Below, in pieces: positions 7,698 to 16,233 of a stretch of DNA of 64,000 bases (position 1 is the first letter of the stretch; each line of letters starts with the position of its first letter). This DNA comes from Moheibacter sp035515075 (GTDB taxonomy: Bacteria > Bacteroidota > Bacteroidia > Flavobacteriales > Weeksellaceae). A program made the position numbers and the translations under genes. The stretch lies in assembly GCA_035515075.1 (NCBI GenBank), contig DATJBZ010000018.1, forward strand, positions 1 to 64,000, read 5' to 3'. The notes below the pieces were generated by a model. The model was not told the origin of the DNA and ran no database searches. It saw nothing but the letters and a program-made list of their open reading frames with translations.

Positions 7698-9167
7698 TTA
7701 AGACAAATCCAAAGTTGAAATGTCAATGCCCAAAGCGTTTGCTACGCCTGTTCCATACGCTGGGTCGGCTTTGTAGCAATTCACAATATGGCGTTCTTGG
7801 ATGAACTTTTCAGCGCCGCCAACTTCAGCAGCGGTGTTGTTGAACAAACGCTCTTTTTGTTCTTCATTCATCAATCGGAACAAATTGCCTGGTTGTGAAT
7901 AGTAATCGTTGTCGTCTTCTCTGAAATCAAAATGATCGGCATCGCCTTCCAATGGCAAAGCAGGTTCGGTAAATGCTTTTTGCTCTTCCCATTGGCCGTA
8001 GCTGTTCGGGAAATAATGCAAGGTGGATCCTTCGTTGCCATCTACGCGCATCGCACCATCTCTGTGGTGGGTATGAAACGGACATTTCGGTGCGTTGACT
8101 GGAATTTGGTAATGGTTCACGCCCAAACGGTAACGCTGTGCATCACCATAAGAAAACAATCTTCCTTGCAACATTTTGTCTGGAGAAAACCCAATGCCTG
8201 GAACGACATTCGCTGGGTTGAAAGCAGCTTGCTCTACATCAGCAAAGTAATTGTCTGGATTTCTGTTCAATTCCAAAATACCGACATCGATCAAAGGATA
8301 ATCACCGTGGGGCCAAACTTTGGTCAAATCAAATGGATTGAAAGGTGAATTTTTTGCTTGTTCTGCTGTCATCACTTGAATTTTCATTTTCCATCTAGGG
8401 AAATCTCCGTTTTCAATGGCATTGTATAAATCCCTTTGGTGACTTTCTCTGTCTTTTCCGATTAGTTCTTTGGCTTCTTCATTGGTCAAATTCTGGATGC
8501 CTTGCTCGGTTTTGAAATGGAATTTCACCCAAATTCTTTCGTTGTTGTCATTGATCAAACTGAAAGTATGGCTGCCAAATCCATGCATGTGGCGATAAGA
8601 TTTAGGAATCCCACGCTCGCTCATGGTAATGGTCACTTGGTGTAAAGCTTCAGGCAATAAAGTCCAAAAATCCCAATTGTTATTGGCCGAACGCAAATTG
8701 GTGCGAGGATCTCTTTTTACAGCTTTGTTCAAATCGGTGAAACGATAAGGATCTCTCAAAAAGAAAACCGGTGTATTGTTTCCCGTCAAATCCCAGTTGC
8801 CTTCTTCGGTATAAAATTTCATGGCAAAACCACGGATGTCTCTTTCAGCATCGGCCGCGCCACGTTCACCAGCAACCGTTGAGAAACGAACAAATGCTGG
8901 CGTTTCTTTTCCAATTTCAGAAAATATTTTTGCCTTGGTGTATTTTGTAATGTCATGGGTTACCGTGAATTTCCCAAAAGCACCAGAACCTTTGGCGTGC
9001 ATTCTTCTTTCTGGAATTACCTCACGGTCAAAATGCGCTAACTTCTCTAAAAACCAAAAATCTTCCAACAACATCGGTCCACGAGGGCCAGCTGTTTTTA
9101 CGTTTTGATTTTCTGCAATCGGTCTTCCTGAAACCGAAAACAATCCCTTTTTCTTCTGATCATCCAT
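7698..9167 (-). CDS. katA: Monofunctional haem catalase
   Basis: 489 residues, the normal length of small-subunit clade 3 catalases, which convert hydrogen peroxide to water and oxygen in the cytoplasm. The distal histidine is H57 (ERRMHAKGSG), the catalase active-site signature surrounds it (FDREVIPERR), and the proximal haem-ligand tyrosine is Y340 within LFSYGDAQRYRLG. The NNTPVFFLRDP segment is also typical. It stands alone with a terminator on its 3' side. No OxyR or PerR gene is nearby. Other oxidative-stress genes in the window include msrA, bshB1 and the universal stress protein. Confidence 0.97.
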   Translation of the reverse strand: MDDQKKKGLFSVSGRPIAENQNVKTAGPRGPMLLEDFWFLEKLAHFDREVIPERRMHAKGSGAFGKFTVTHDITKYTKAKIFSEIGKETPAFVRFSTVAGERGAADAERDIRGFAMKFYTEEGNWDLTGNNTPVFFLRDPYRFTDLNKAVKRDPRTNLRSANNNWDFWTLLPEALHQVTITMSERGIPKSYRHMHGFGSHTFSLINDNNERIWVKFHFKTEQGIQNLTNEEAKELIGKDRESHQRDLYNAIENGDFPRWKMKIQVMTAEQAKNSPFNPFDLTKVWPHGDYPLIDVGILELNRNPDNYFADVEQAAFNPANVVPGIGFSPDKMLQGRLFSYGDAQRYRLGVNHYQIPVNAPKCPFHTHHRDGAMRVDGNEGSTLHYFPNSYGQWEEQKAFTEPALPLEGDADHFDFREDDNDYYSQPGNLFRLMNEEQKERLFNNTAAEVGGAEKFIQERHIVNCYKADPAYGTGVANALGIDISTLDLS

Positions 9168-9219
9168 AAAATGTATTTTTTAATTGATTAATAACCAATT
9201 GGTTTATGTAAAATTAAGG

Positions 9220-9432
9220 CATTTATTTGGATTGTTTTGATCTTCTATCATTGTTTTTGTGTATGGTTCAATAGAAAAATCAATGGATGATCAGCGCAGT
9301 GATAAAAGAGTTTTTGCATTGATGAAAATTACAAGCACGGCAAGCGCTCAGCCAATTCATGAAAGAAATAGAGGATGGTCACAGCAAGCACAAAGAAACT
9401 GTGTAAGCTGTAATTCGACAGCTTTTTATTTT
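9220..9432 (+). ncRNA. Possible + strand small RNA or tiny gene between catalase and rpoN
   Basis: The 272-base gap between the catalase start and the rpoN stop ends with a hairpin (AAGCTGT 9405-9411, ACAGCTT 9418-9424) followed by a T-rich run on the + strand, although no + strand gene is annotated upstream. A weak -7-like TATCATTG lies at 9246-9253. One frame reads KLQARQALSQFMKEIEDGHS before a stop near 9403 but is preceded by two stops, so it may be a decayed gene end. Transcription is not proven. Confidence 0.25.
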
Positions 9433-9441
9433 TGTCGAATT
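9405..9441. terminator. Overlapping hairpins at the 3' end of rpoN
   Basis: Two mutually exclusive stems are present: AAGCTGT/ACAGCTT (9405-9424) with a T-run on the + strand, and AATTCGAC/GTCGAATT (9412-9441), which overlaps the rpoN stop codon. The first looks like a + strand terminator; the second could cap the rpoN transcript. Confidence 0.5.
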
Positions 9442-10906
9442 AAATTTCTTTTCTCAATCTCGCTACTGGAATGTTCAATTGCTCACGGTATTTGGCAATG
9501 GTTCTTCGGGCGATCGGATAACCTTTGTCTTTCAAAATCATCATCAATTTCTCATCGGTCAAAGGTTTTCTTTTGTCTTCATCCAAGATGACATCTTGCA
9601 AGATTCTTTTGATTTCTCGGGTAGAGACCTCTTCGCCATCTTCATTGGTCAAGCTTTCAGAAAACAAATCTTTGATCAAAAAAGTACCATAAGGCGTGTT
9701 GACATATTTGCTGTTGGCCACCCTCGAAACGGTAGAAATGTCCATGTTGATGCGGTCGGCAATGTCTTTCAAGATCATCGGTTTGATTTTGGTTTCGTCG
9801 CCCGTCAGGAAATATTCTTTCTGAAAAGTCATGATGGATTGCATGGTGTACATCAAGGTATTTCTCCGTTGGGTAATGGCATCGATGAACCATTTGGCAG
9901 CATCCAATTTTTGTTTGACAAATAAAACAGCCTTCTTCTGTTCGTTGGATTTCTTATCGGTTTTTTTGTACGTATCCAACATGTCTGCATAGGCATTTGA
10001 AATTCTCAGTTCTGGTACATTTCGACCATTGAGCGAAAGTTCCAATTCTCCATCCACGATGCGAATGGTAAAGTCAGGTGTGATTTGTTCAATGGTTTTG
10101 TTGTTGCCTGCAAAAGATTTTCCTGGTTTGGGATTGAGTTTTTCAATTTCAGCAATCGCGTCTTTCAACTGTTCTTCTGAAATGTCATGTTTGACCATCA
10201 GGCGTTTGTAGTGCTTTTTGGTGAACGCTTCAAAAGATTTGCTCAACAAGTCAAAAGCCAATTCTGTGGCTTCTGTTTGAGGGGTTTTATTTTTCAATTG
10301 AATTTTCAAACATTCTTGTAAATCTCTTGCGCCGACCCCGATGGGATCCAACTTTTGGATGTAATTGACCAAAAGTGATTCGACCATTTTTTTATCGGTA
10401 TAAATATTTTGGGTAAAGGCCATGTCATCGACGATGGCTTGCAAATCGCGGCGGATGTAGCCATCGTCGTCCATGTTGCCAATGATGAATTTTGCAATTT
10501 CAAATTCGCCTTCATCCAAACGATACATCGACAATTGACTTTCCAGAAAATCTAAGAAACTTACGCCTTGGGCATAAGGAATCGATCGATCTTCGTCATC
10601 ATCGCTGTAGTTGTTGGTGTAGGTTTTGTAATTGGGAATTTCATCATCACTCAAATATTCATCGATATTGATCTCGCTTGTATCGATGGAATTGTCTTCT
10701 GCGTATTCGTTTTCTTCCCAATTTTCGTTTTCAGCAAACTCATCATCTTCAAAATCACTTCCTTCGTCCAGCGCTGGATTTTCTTCCAATTCTTGTTTGA
10801 CCCGTTGCTCAAAAGCAATGGTTGGCAATTGCACCAATTTCATCAACTGAATTTGCTGAGGCGAAAGTTTCTGTTGTAATTTTAAATTGAGTTCCTGTTT
10901 TAACAT
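9440..10906 (-). CDS. rpoN: RNA polymerase sigma-54 factor
   Basis: 488 residues. A glutamine-rich N-terminal activator-interaction region (LKLQQKLSPQQIQLMKLVQLP) is followed by an acidic linker (about 45-110), the core-binding domain, and the DNA-binding domain ending in the RpoN box ARRTIAKYRE at residues 466-475. It directs transcription from -24/-12 promoters and needs an AAA+ activator; one such activator lies at 21172-22356. rpoN sits 20 bases downstream of asnS on the same strand, a pairing common in Flavobacteriia, so the two are probably co-transcribed. Confidence 0.97.
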   Translation of the reverse strand: MLKQELNLKLQQKLSPQQIQLMKLVQLPTIAFEQRVKQELEENPALDEGSDFEDDEFAENENWEENEYAEDNSIDTSEINIDEYLSDDEIPNYKTYTNNYSDDDEDRSIPYAQGVSFLDFLESQLSMYRLDEGEFEIAKFIIGNMDDDGYIRRDLQAIVDDMAFTQNIYTDKKMVESLLVNYIQKLDPIGVGARDLQECLKIQLKNKTPQTEATELAFDLLSKSFEAFTKKHYKRLMVKHDISEEQLKDAIAEIEKLNPKPGKSFAGNNKTIEQITPDFTIRIVDGELELSLNGRNVPELRISNAYADMLDTYKKTDKKSNEQKKAVLFVKQKLDAAKWFIDAITQRRNTLMYTMQSIMTFQKEYFLTGDETKIKPMILKDIADRINMDISTVSRVANSKYVNTPYGTFLIKDLFSESLTNEDGEEVSTREIKRILQDVILDEDKRKPLTDEKLMMILKDKGYPIARRTIAKYREQLNIPVARLRKEI

Positions 10907-10926
10907 ATTGAGATGTAAAGTATTGA

Positions 10927-12378
10927 TTAAAATTCTGCGCTTTTCGGCGACCTCGGGAATGGAATGACATCACGGATGTTGCCCATGCCTGTAACAAATA
11001 ACACCAATCTTTCCAATCCTAAACCGAAGCCACTGTGCGGTACGGTACCAAATCTTCGGGTATCTCTGTACCACCACATTTCTGCTGGATCGATGTTGAA
11101 TTGTTTGATTTTTTCATCCAAGATTTCCAAGCGTTCTTCTCTTTGCGAACCACCGACGATTTCGCCAATACCTGGAAATAAAACGTCCATCGCTCGAACG
11201 GTTTTTCCATCTTCGTTCAAACGCATGTAGAAAGCCTTGATTTCTGCTGGATAATCAAATAAAATCACGGGCGATTTGAAATGTTTTTCGACCAAATAAC
11301 GTTCGTGTTCTGATTGCAAATCCGTTCCCCATCCTTCGACTGGATATTTGAATTTCTTCTTTTGGTTGTGCTTTGATTTTTGAAGAATTTCAATGGCTTC
11401 TGTGTAACTCAAACGAATGAAGTTGTTGGTCAAAACTGAATTTAAACGATCCATTAAATTCAATTCAGCTCTTTCATTTTGCGGCTTTTGGCTTTGTTCT
11501 TTGTCAAAACGCTCTGCCAAAAAAGCCATGTCATCAGGACAAGTGTCCAAAGCATATTGGATCACATATTTCAGCATGTCTTCTGCCAAATCCATGTTCA
11601 TGTCCAAATTGTAAAAAGCCATTTCGGGCTCGATCATCCAGAATTCTGCCAAATGTCGTGTCGTATTGGAGTTTTCGGCTCGGAAAGTAGGACCAAAGGT
11701 GTACACCTTGCCCAATCCCATCGCAGCCACTTCTGCTTCCAATTGTCCAGAAACCGTTAAATTGGTGTGTTTTCCAAAGAAGTCTTCTGAGAAATCGGTT
11801 TTCCCTTCTGCATCTTTTGGCAATTCTTGGTTCAAATCAAAATTGGTCACACTGAACATTTCACCTGCACCTTCGGCATCAGAACCCGTAATGATCGGGG
11901 TGTTGACATAAACAAAACCTTTTTGGTTGAAATATTGGTGGATCCCAAACATCAAACTATTTCTGACGCGCATGATGGCCGAAAAAGTATTGGTTCGAAA
12001 CCGCAAATGGGCTTGTTCCCGCAATTTCTCCAAACTGTGTTGTTTGGGTTGTAAGATGGTCGATTGAATTTCATCTGGATTGGCCACACCCAAAATTTCA
12101 ATGTCTTGGGCAATGACTTCAATTTCTTGTCCTGCACCTTGACTTTCCACCACTTCTCCTTTGATTTTCAATGAAGCGGCTGTGGTGATGTTTTTTAATA
12201 TTTCTTGGTCTAATTTTTCAAAATCAATGACGATCTGCAGGTTATTGATGGTCGAACCATCATTCAAAGCTATGAATCGATTGCTTCTAAATGAACGCAC
12301 CCATCCTTGGATACAAACTTCTTGTAAGTTGGCTTCCTTTCCTTTGATCAATAAATCTTTTACCGTATAATGCAACAT
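10927..12378 (-). CDS. asnS: Asparaginyl-tRNA synthetase
   Basis: 483 residues, class IIb aminoacyl-tRNA synthetase that charges tRNA-Asn. The N-terminal OB-fold anticodon-binding domain (about 15-105) precedes the catalytic domain with motif 2 FRAENSNTTRHLAEFWMIEP and motif 3 GFGLGLERLVLFVTG. The FWMIEPEMAF segment and the short OB-linker layout fit AsnRS rather than AspRS. It heads the asnS-rpoN operon; a -7 box (TAATTTTG read on the - strand, 12405 to 12398) lies 20 bases before the start. Confidence 0.97.
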   Translation of the reverse strand: MLHYTVKDLLIKGKEANLQEVCIQGWVRSFRSNRFIALNDGSTINNLQIVIDFEKLDQEILKNITTAASLKIKGEVVESQGAGQEIEVIAQDIEILGVANPDEIQSTILQPKQHSLEKLREQAHLRFRTNTFSAIMRVRNSLMFGIHQYFNQKGFVYVNTPIITGSDAEGAGEMFSVTNFDLNQELPKDAEGKTDFSEDFFGKHTNLTVSGQLEAEVAAMGLGKVYTFGPTFRAENSNTTRHLAEFWMIEPEMAFYNLDMNMDLAEDMLKYVIQYALDTCPDDMAFLAERFDKEQSQKPQNERAELNLMDRLNSVLTNNFIRLSYTEAIEILQKSKHNQKKKFKYPVEGWGTDLQSEHERYLVEKHFKSPVILFDYPAEIKAFYMRLNEDGKTVRAMDVLFPGIGEIVGGSQREERLEILDEKIKQFNIDPAEMWWYRDTRRFGTVPHSGFGLGLERLVLFVTGMGNIRDVIPFPRSPKSAEF

Positions 12379-12397
12379 AATGTCTTTAATATAACTA

Positions 12398-12405
12398 CAA
12401 AATTA
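12398..12405 (-). promoter_or_regulatory. Bacteroidetes -7 box of asnS-rpoN
   Basis: CAAAATTA on the + strand reads TAATTTTG on the - strand, matching TAnnTTTG. It is placed 20 bases upstream of the asnS start. No clear -33 element was found. Confidence 0.5.
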
Positions 12406-12492
12406 AAAATAATTAACGAAGTCTTGGCATGAAAGGTATAATTTTTGCTTGGATGCCGCAACTGTTTCATAATCGGGATGGCTTTTTTTGAA

Positions 12493-15400
12493 TCAAAAAC
12501 CAAAATTGATCCCAAAAGAGATCCTTCCGCCATCGCTTCCTGTAAAATAATTCACATTGCCCGTAATGGTATTGACACCATTGATCCAAAGTCCACCACC
12601 AATGGATTGGTGCCATTTTTTTGAGCTTTCACCGTCCAACCAAACGCGGCCTTGGTCAAATCCGACCAATAAACCGTATTTCAATGGAACTAAATTTCGT
12701 TTGGTTCGACCGATCAATAAGCGTAAATCAGAACTGTGGTAAAAGGATTCACGACCGATGAATCGGCCCGCTCGGTAAGCGCGCATGTCAAAATCTCCAC
12801 CAATGGAAGCAGCTTGGAAAAACTCAAAATTGTTGTTCCAAATTGTTTTCCCTTTGATTCTCGTCGCAAAAGTCAAACTTTCATCTGAAGTAATTTTATG
12901 AATGATGCCCAAAGTACCAACGAAGTAAGGAAAACTCTTTTTGGTGTCGCCTAAATTGGTGATCCAATGCGCTTCTGCTTCCAAAGACAAGCCCAAAGTG
13001 GGCAACGAAAGGTTGTCATAATTTAAGAATGAGTACTTGATGCCTGCGTCACCGAAAATTTGATGTTGGAAAGCATTGGGATTGATTTCGTGTGAAAATT
13101 CAGTAATTCTTCCATGGGTTCGCATCACTTGTACGTCTTCTACCTTTAATTTGAAAGTCAATCTGTCGTTGTTTTTTCCCAACAAATACAAAGAAGGGCT
13201 GACGCTCAAGGTTTGCATTTTGATGCGGTTGTAGTCCATTCCTAACTTTTTTTGATGGTTGTCGGTTTCGTTTCCATAGCCAAAAAAGTTGGTGGTAAAA
13301 GTAGGCGAAGTAAACCTGGCTTCAACTTCCAAATTCCATTTGTTGATGAACTTGGCAAAAGTGCCGGTATAAGTGAACTCCAAACCAGTGGTCGCAAAAT
13401 AATAATTGGTCAAAAGATTGTGTTTTCGGGTAAAAGGACTTCGGTCAAATTTGTTGATGGTCCACGTGGTGGACAAGCCCAATTTCACGCCGTCATCCGG
13501 ATTGTAGCCACCAGAAGGAAGCATGCTCATTCGGTTGTACTTTGGTTTTTGGTAATTGTATTGGTTGAGTTCGTAATCATTGGACAAATACACTTTAGCA
13601 CTTCCTGCCTGATCCAAGGTGTTTTTGTGGCGGTCGTAGTCGTAAATTCTTATTTTTCTTCCATTTTCAACTTGGTAGGCATCGTTGCCATTTCCACCGA
13701 TCAAACGAACGAGGATGGGATTTTGAGGATGTCCTTGTACGATGAATTCATCGTCGTCGTTGAGTCCGTAAATCCAAATGTCTTGGGTGAACTTTCTCGA
13801 ATAAGATTTGTCGAAGAAGAGCTCATCTCCCGTTGCTTTTTTGCGAAAGATTTGAATTTGAGTTTCTCCTTTAGGCAAACGCGTCACCACGATTTTGTCG
13901 GCTTTGTTGGTCGCGTGAAGCACCACGGTTCTGTGCAATACCTTGAAATATTCTATCGCATATTCAAAGAGGTGTTTTTTTCTAATTTTGAGCAATTCTT
14001 TGATGCGCACGACTTCTTCATCTTTGGCTTCTTCCGGGAGATTTCGAAAACTTTGGTCAATGATTTCATCGGTTAAATTTTCCGTTATGAAATTCGCTTG
14101 CTCGATCCAGTCGGACAAGGAAGCATGCTGAATGAGCGCCAAGTCCAAAGGATAAGCTTCCATATTGAACCATTTGACATTTCGGATGTCTTCTTTGAAA
14201 TCTTGCATGTGTCGCAAAGCAGGAATGCGCATGACGAAACTGATCAATGCCCCATCGTATTTTGGGAAAACTTGGTCGCGGTCTCTTGGAATCGGGCGGT
14301 AAATTTTTTGCCCATCTTCATCAAATTCAGCCCAACGCCATTGGTCTTGGTGCCGGTCCCAATCGCCAATCAACATGTCAAATAAGCGCGCTCGGATGAA
14401 CGACTTTTCATCTATTTTGTATTTTTCATCGGTTTGTAAATTGAACAATAAATTTTCTGTACTGATGATGCCATCGGGCTTTCCAAAGTTTTCTGCATCG
14501 GAAAATTTCTTCATGGGGCGTTCTTCCACCATGTACAATTCATCCCCATAACTTGCATTGTATTGGCCCAAAATATTTTGCTTGGGTATGTAATACAGTT
14601 TCGGTTGCGTATGATAAATTCCCAAAGGCGCTGACAATTCGCCAATCACAAATGGATAATAAGGATGCGCAGTGGTGTAAAAATCGAGTAAAAACTCTTC
14701 GGTTACGGTATTTTCGAAATCTTTTTCAATGTATTGGTCTTTGAAAGCCAAGGCTTGTAAAAAGCGCGTAGCACTCTTTTTGAGTGCACGCATCACATAT
14801 TGTTTTCCATCTGAAGTTTGCAATCTCAAAGAACGCGACTGATGTCCGCCTCCTGATTTTACAGGAAAAATACTGGGGTCAAAGTCTTTCAAATTCAAGG
14901 TGGGCGCTTCGATTTCCATGTTGTAATATTTCCGAAAGTGTTTGCCAAATAAGAAGTTGTAAACAGGCCCTTTGTGGGCCAATTCATCCGAATAAATTTT
15001 CGCTTTTTTGGTGGCTGGAAATTCTTCTGGGTAATTCAAATCTTTAATTGAAATCATCGGTTCAGTCAATTGATGGCTAAAAAGCAATTTCTCTACACCG
15101 TTTTCATTGCCATAAAAACGCAAGACAGAACTTTGGTCTTCGAAGACATCAAGCACAGCGTAGCCATGATTTCCATAGGAAAAATCATTTTTTCGGATGG
15201 CGCGTGCAGCTTCGGTTTTGGATCCAGATCCGCTGATGATTTGTTTGATGTTTTTCCGTTCTGCATACTGTAAATTGTGGTCATGTCCAGAAATGAATAC
15301 CACATTTTGTCGGTCGGCAACCAAGGTTTCAATGCGTTTGTTGAAATCTCTGTACATAGGATGTTGGTTGTCTTGTGGGCTAATGCCAGAAGTTTTTCTG

Positions 15401-16233
15401 AGCAAATTGATGGCGCTACCTAGGACTGGCAAAGGAATGGGTTGTTCCAAAGGAAACAATTGCTTTTTCAATGAAAATTGTCCACCATGTGAGCCATTGT
15501 CGATGATCGGATGGTGAACGGCGACCAAAGTAATTTTGTTTTGGTTGTTGTTGAGCAATCGTTCAAATTCATCAAAAAAATCTTCTCTTGTGGTGATTTC
15601 GCACAAGGCATTGATGTTAGGGTTTTTGTCCCAATCTTCTAAAAACCATTGGCTGTCGATGATGATCAGGCCAATTTTGTCATCGATTTTTTTGGATTCA
15701 ATGGCGCATCCATTTCTGGGTAAAAATGATTTTTTGCCCAAATGTTGGGTGATGAACTTTTCTTGTTCGTTCAAACCACTCAAACCATTGTACCAATCGT
15801 GGTTGCCAGGGATGAACACTGTATTGCCTTTGAAATCTTTTTGAATATTGATTTGTTGGGACAACTTCAGTTCAGCCAAATTCCTTTCCTCCGTATTTAG
15901 TTTCGTTGGCATGCCATTCGGATAAATGTTGTCGCCTAAAAAAAACAAAGTAGCAGCAGTGCCAGCTTGGTTGAGTCGTTGGCGAAGCAATTCGAGGGTT
16001 TTTGTTGCATTTTCCTCTTCTGCATTTCCAGCATCGCCAATGAGAAAAAATTGGTGGATGGGTTGTTCATTTTGTGAAAGTTGAGGTTGATTTGCTGTTG
16101 GTGCAACGTTTCTTCCATATTGCGGTCGATGGGTGGCGCAAGCACTGATGAGCAAACTGATCAACAAAGATAAAATGTACCGCGGTTTTGCGAAACCACT
16201 TAAATGCTTAAATTTACTCGATAGAATGCGCAT
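12493..16233 (-). CDS. Lipoprotein with metallophosphoesterase, Fam20C/HipA-like kinase and outer-membrane beta-barrel regions
   Basis: 1246 residues. A lipoprotein signal ends at C32 (LLISAC). Residues about 60-400 are a calcineurin-like phosphoesterase with GDAG (66-69), GDN (100-102), GNHD (143-146) and GHDHN motifs. The middle part (about 460-760) resembles Fam20C/HipA-type kinases: a nucleotide-binding-like strand with K485/K486 (QYVMRALKK), the catalytic-loop-like D626-R627-H628 in DMLIGDWDRHQDQW, and a metal-binding-like D651/D653 in PRDRDQVFPKYDG. From about 870 to the end the strand-rich sequence ending in GINFGF fits a BamA/TamA-type outer-membrane barrel. Flavobacterial databases usually name such proteins metallophosphoesterase/BamA family. 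The kinase reading is my inference. The start codon directly abuts that of the divergent HD gene. Confidence 0.85.
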   Translation of the reverse strand: MRILSSKFKHLSGFAKPRYILSLLISLLISACATHRPQYGRNVAPTANQPQLSQNEQPIHQFFLIGDAGNAEEENATKTLELLRQRLNQAGTAATLFFLGDNIYPNGMPTKLNTEERNLAELKLSQQINIQKDFKGNTVFIPGNHDWYNGLSGLNEQEKFITQHLGKKSFLPRNGCAIESKKIDDKIGLIIIDSQWFLEDWDKNPNINALCEITTREDFFDEFERLLNNNQNKITLVAVHHPIIDNGSHGGQFSLKKQLFPLEQPIPLPVLGSAINLLRKTSGISPQDNQHPMYRDFNKRIETLVADRQNVVFISGHDHNLQYAERKNIKQIISGSGSKTEAARAIRKNDFSYGNHGYAVLDVFEDQSSVLRFYGNENGVEKLLFSHQLTEPMISIKDLNYPEEFPATKKAKIYSDELAHKGPVYNFLFGKHFRKYYNMEIEAPTLNLKDFDPSIFPVKSGGGHQSRSLRLQTSDGKQYVMRALKKSATRFLQALAFKDQYIEKDFENTVTEEFLLDFYTTAHPYYPFVIGELSAPLGIYHTQPKLYYIPKQNILGQYNASYGDELYMVEERPMKKFSDAENFGKPDGIISTENLLFNLQTDEKYKIDEKSFIRARLFDMLIGDWDRHQDQWRWAEFDEDGQKIYRPIPRDRDQVFPKYDGALISFVMRIPALRHMQDFKEDIRNVKWFNMEAYPLDLALIQHASLSDWIEQANFITENLTDEIIDQSFRNLPEEAKDEEVVRIKELLKIRKKHLFEYAIEYFKVLHRTVVLHATNKADKIVVTRLPKGETQIQIFRKKATGDELFFDKSYSRKFTQDIWIYGLNDDDEFIVQGHPQNPILVRLIGGNGNDAYQVENGRKIRIYDYDRHKNTLDQAGSAKVYLSNDYELNQYNYQKPKYNRMSMLPSGGYNPDDGVKLGLSTTWTINKFDRSPFTRKHNLLTNYYFATTGLEFTYTGTFAKFINKWNLEVEARFTSPTFTTNFFGYGNETDNHQKKLGMDYNRIKMQTLSVSPSLYLLGKNNDRLTFKLKVEDVQVMRTHGRITEFSHEINPNAFQHQIFGDAGIKYSFLNYDNLSLPTLGLSLEAEAHWITNLGDTKKSFPYFVGTLGIIHKITSDESLTFATRIKGKTIWNNNFEFFQAASIGGDFDMRAYRAGRFIGRESFYHSSDLRLLIGRTKRNLVPLKYGLLVGFDQGRVWLDGESSKKWHQSIGGGLWINGVNTITGNVNYFTGSDGGRISFGINFGF
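16209..16216. promoter_or_regulatory. Candidate -7 box for the HD-PycTM gene
   Basis: TAAATTTA, one mismatch from TAnnTTTG, lies 17 bases before the HD gene start, inside the first codons of the divergent phosphoesterase gene. It is its own reverse complement, so the direction is not certain. Confidence 0.3.

Noticed and set aside
9259..9591. A 110-codon + strand frame between catalase and rpoN
   Set aside because: Half of it overlaps rpoN antisense and its translation has no domain; only a possible small RNA is kept for the gap.
13252..14076. A 274-codon open frame on the + strand
   Set aside because: It lies wholly antisense to the phosphoesterase-barrel lipoprotein, whose motifs are clear, and its translation shows no domain, signal or sensible composition.
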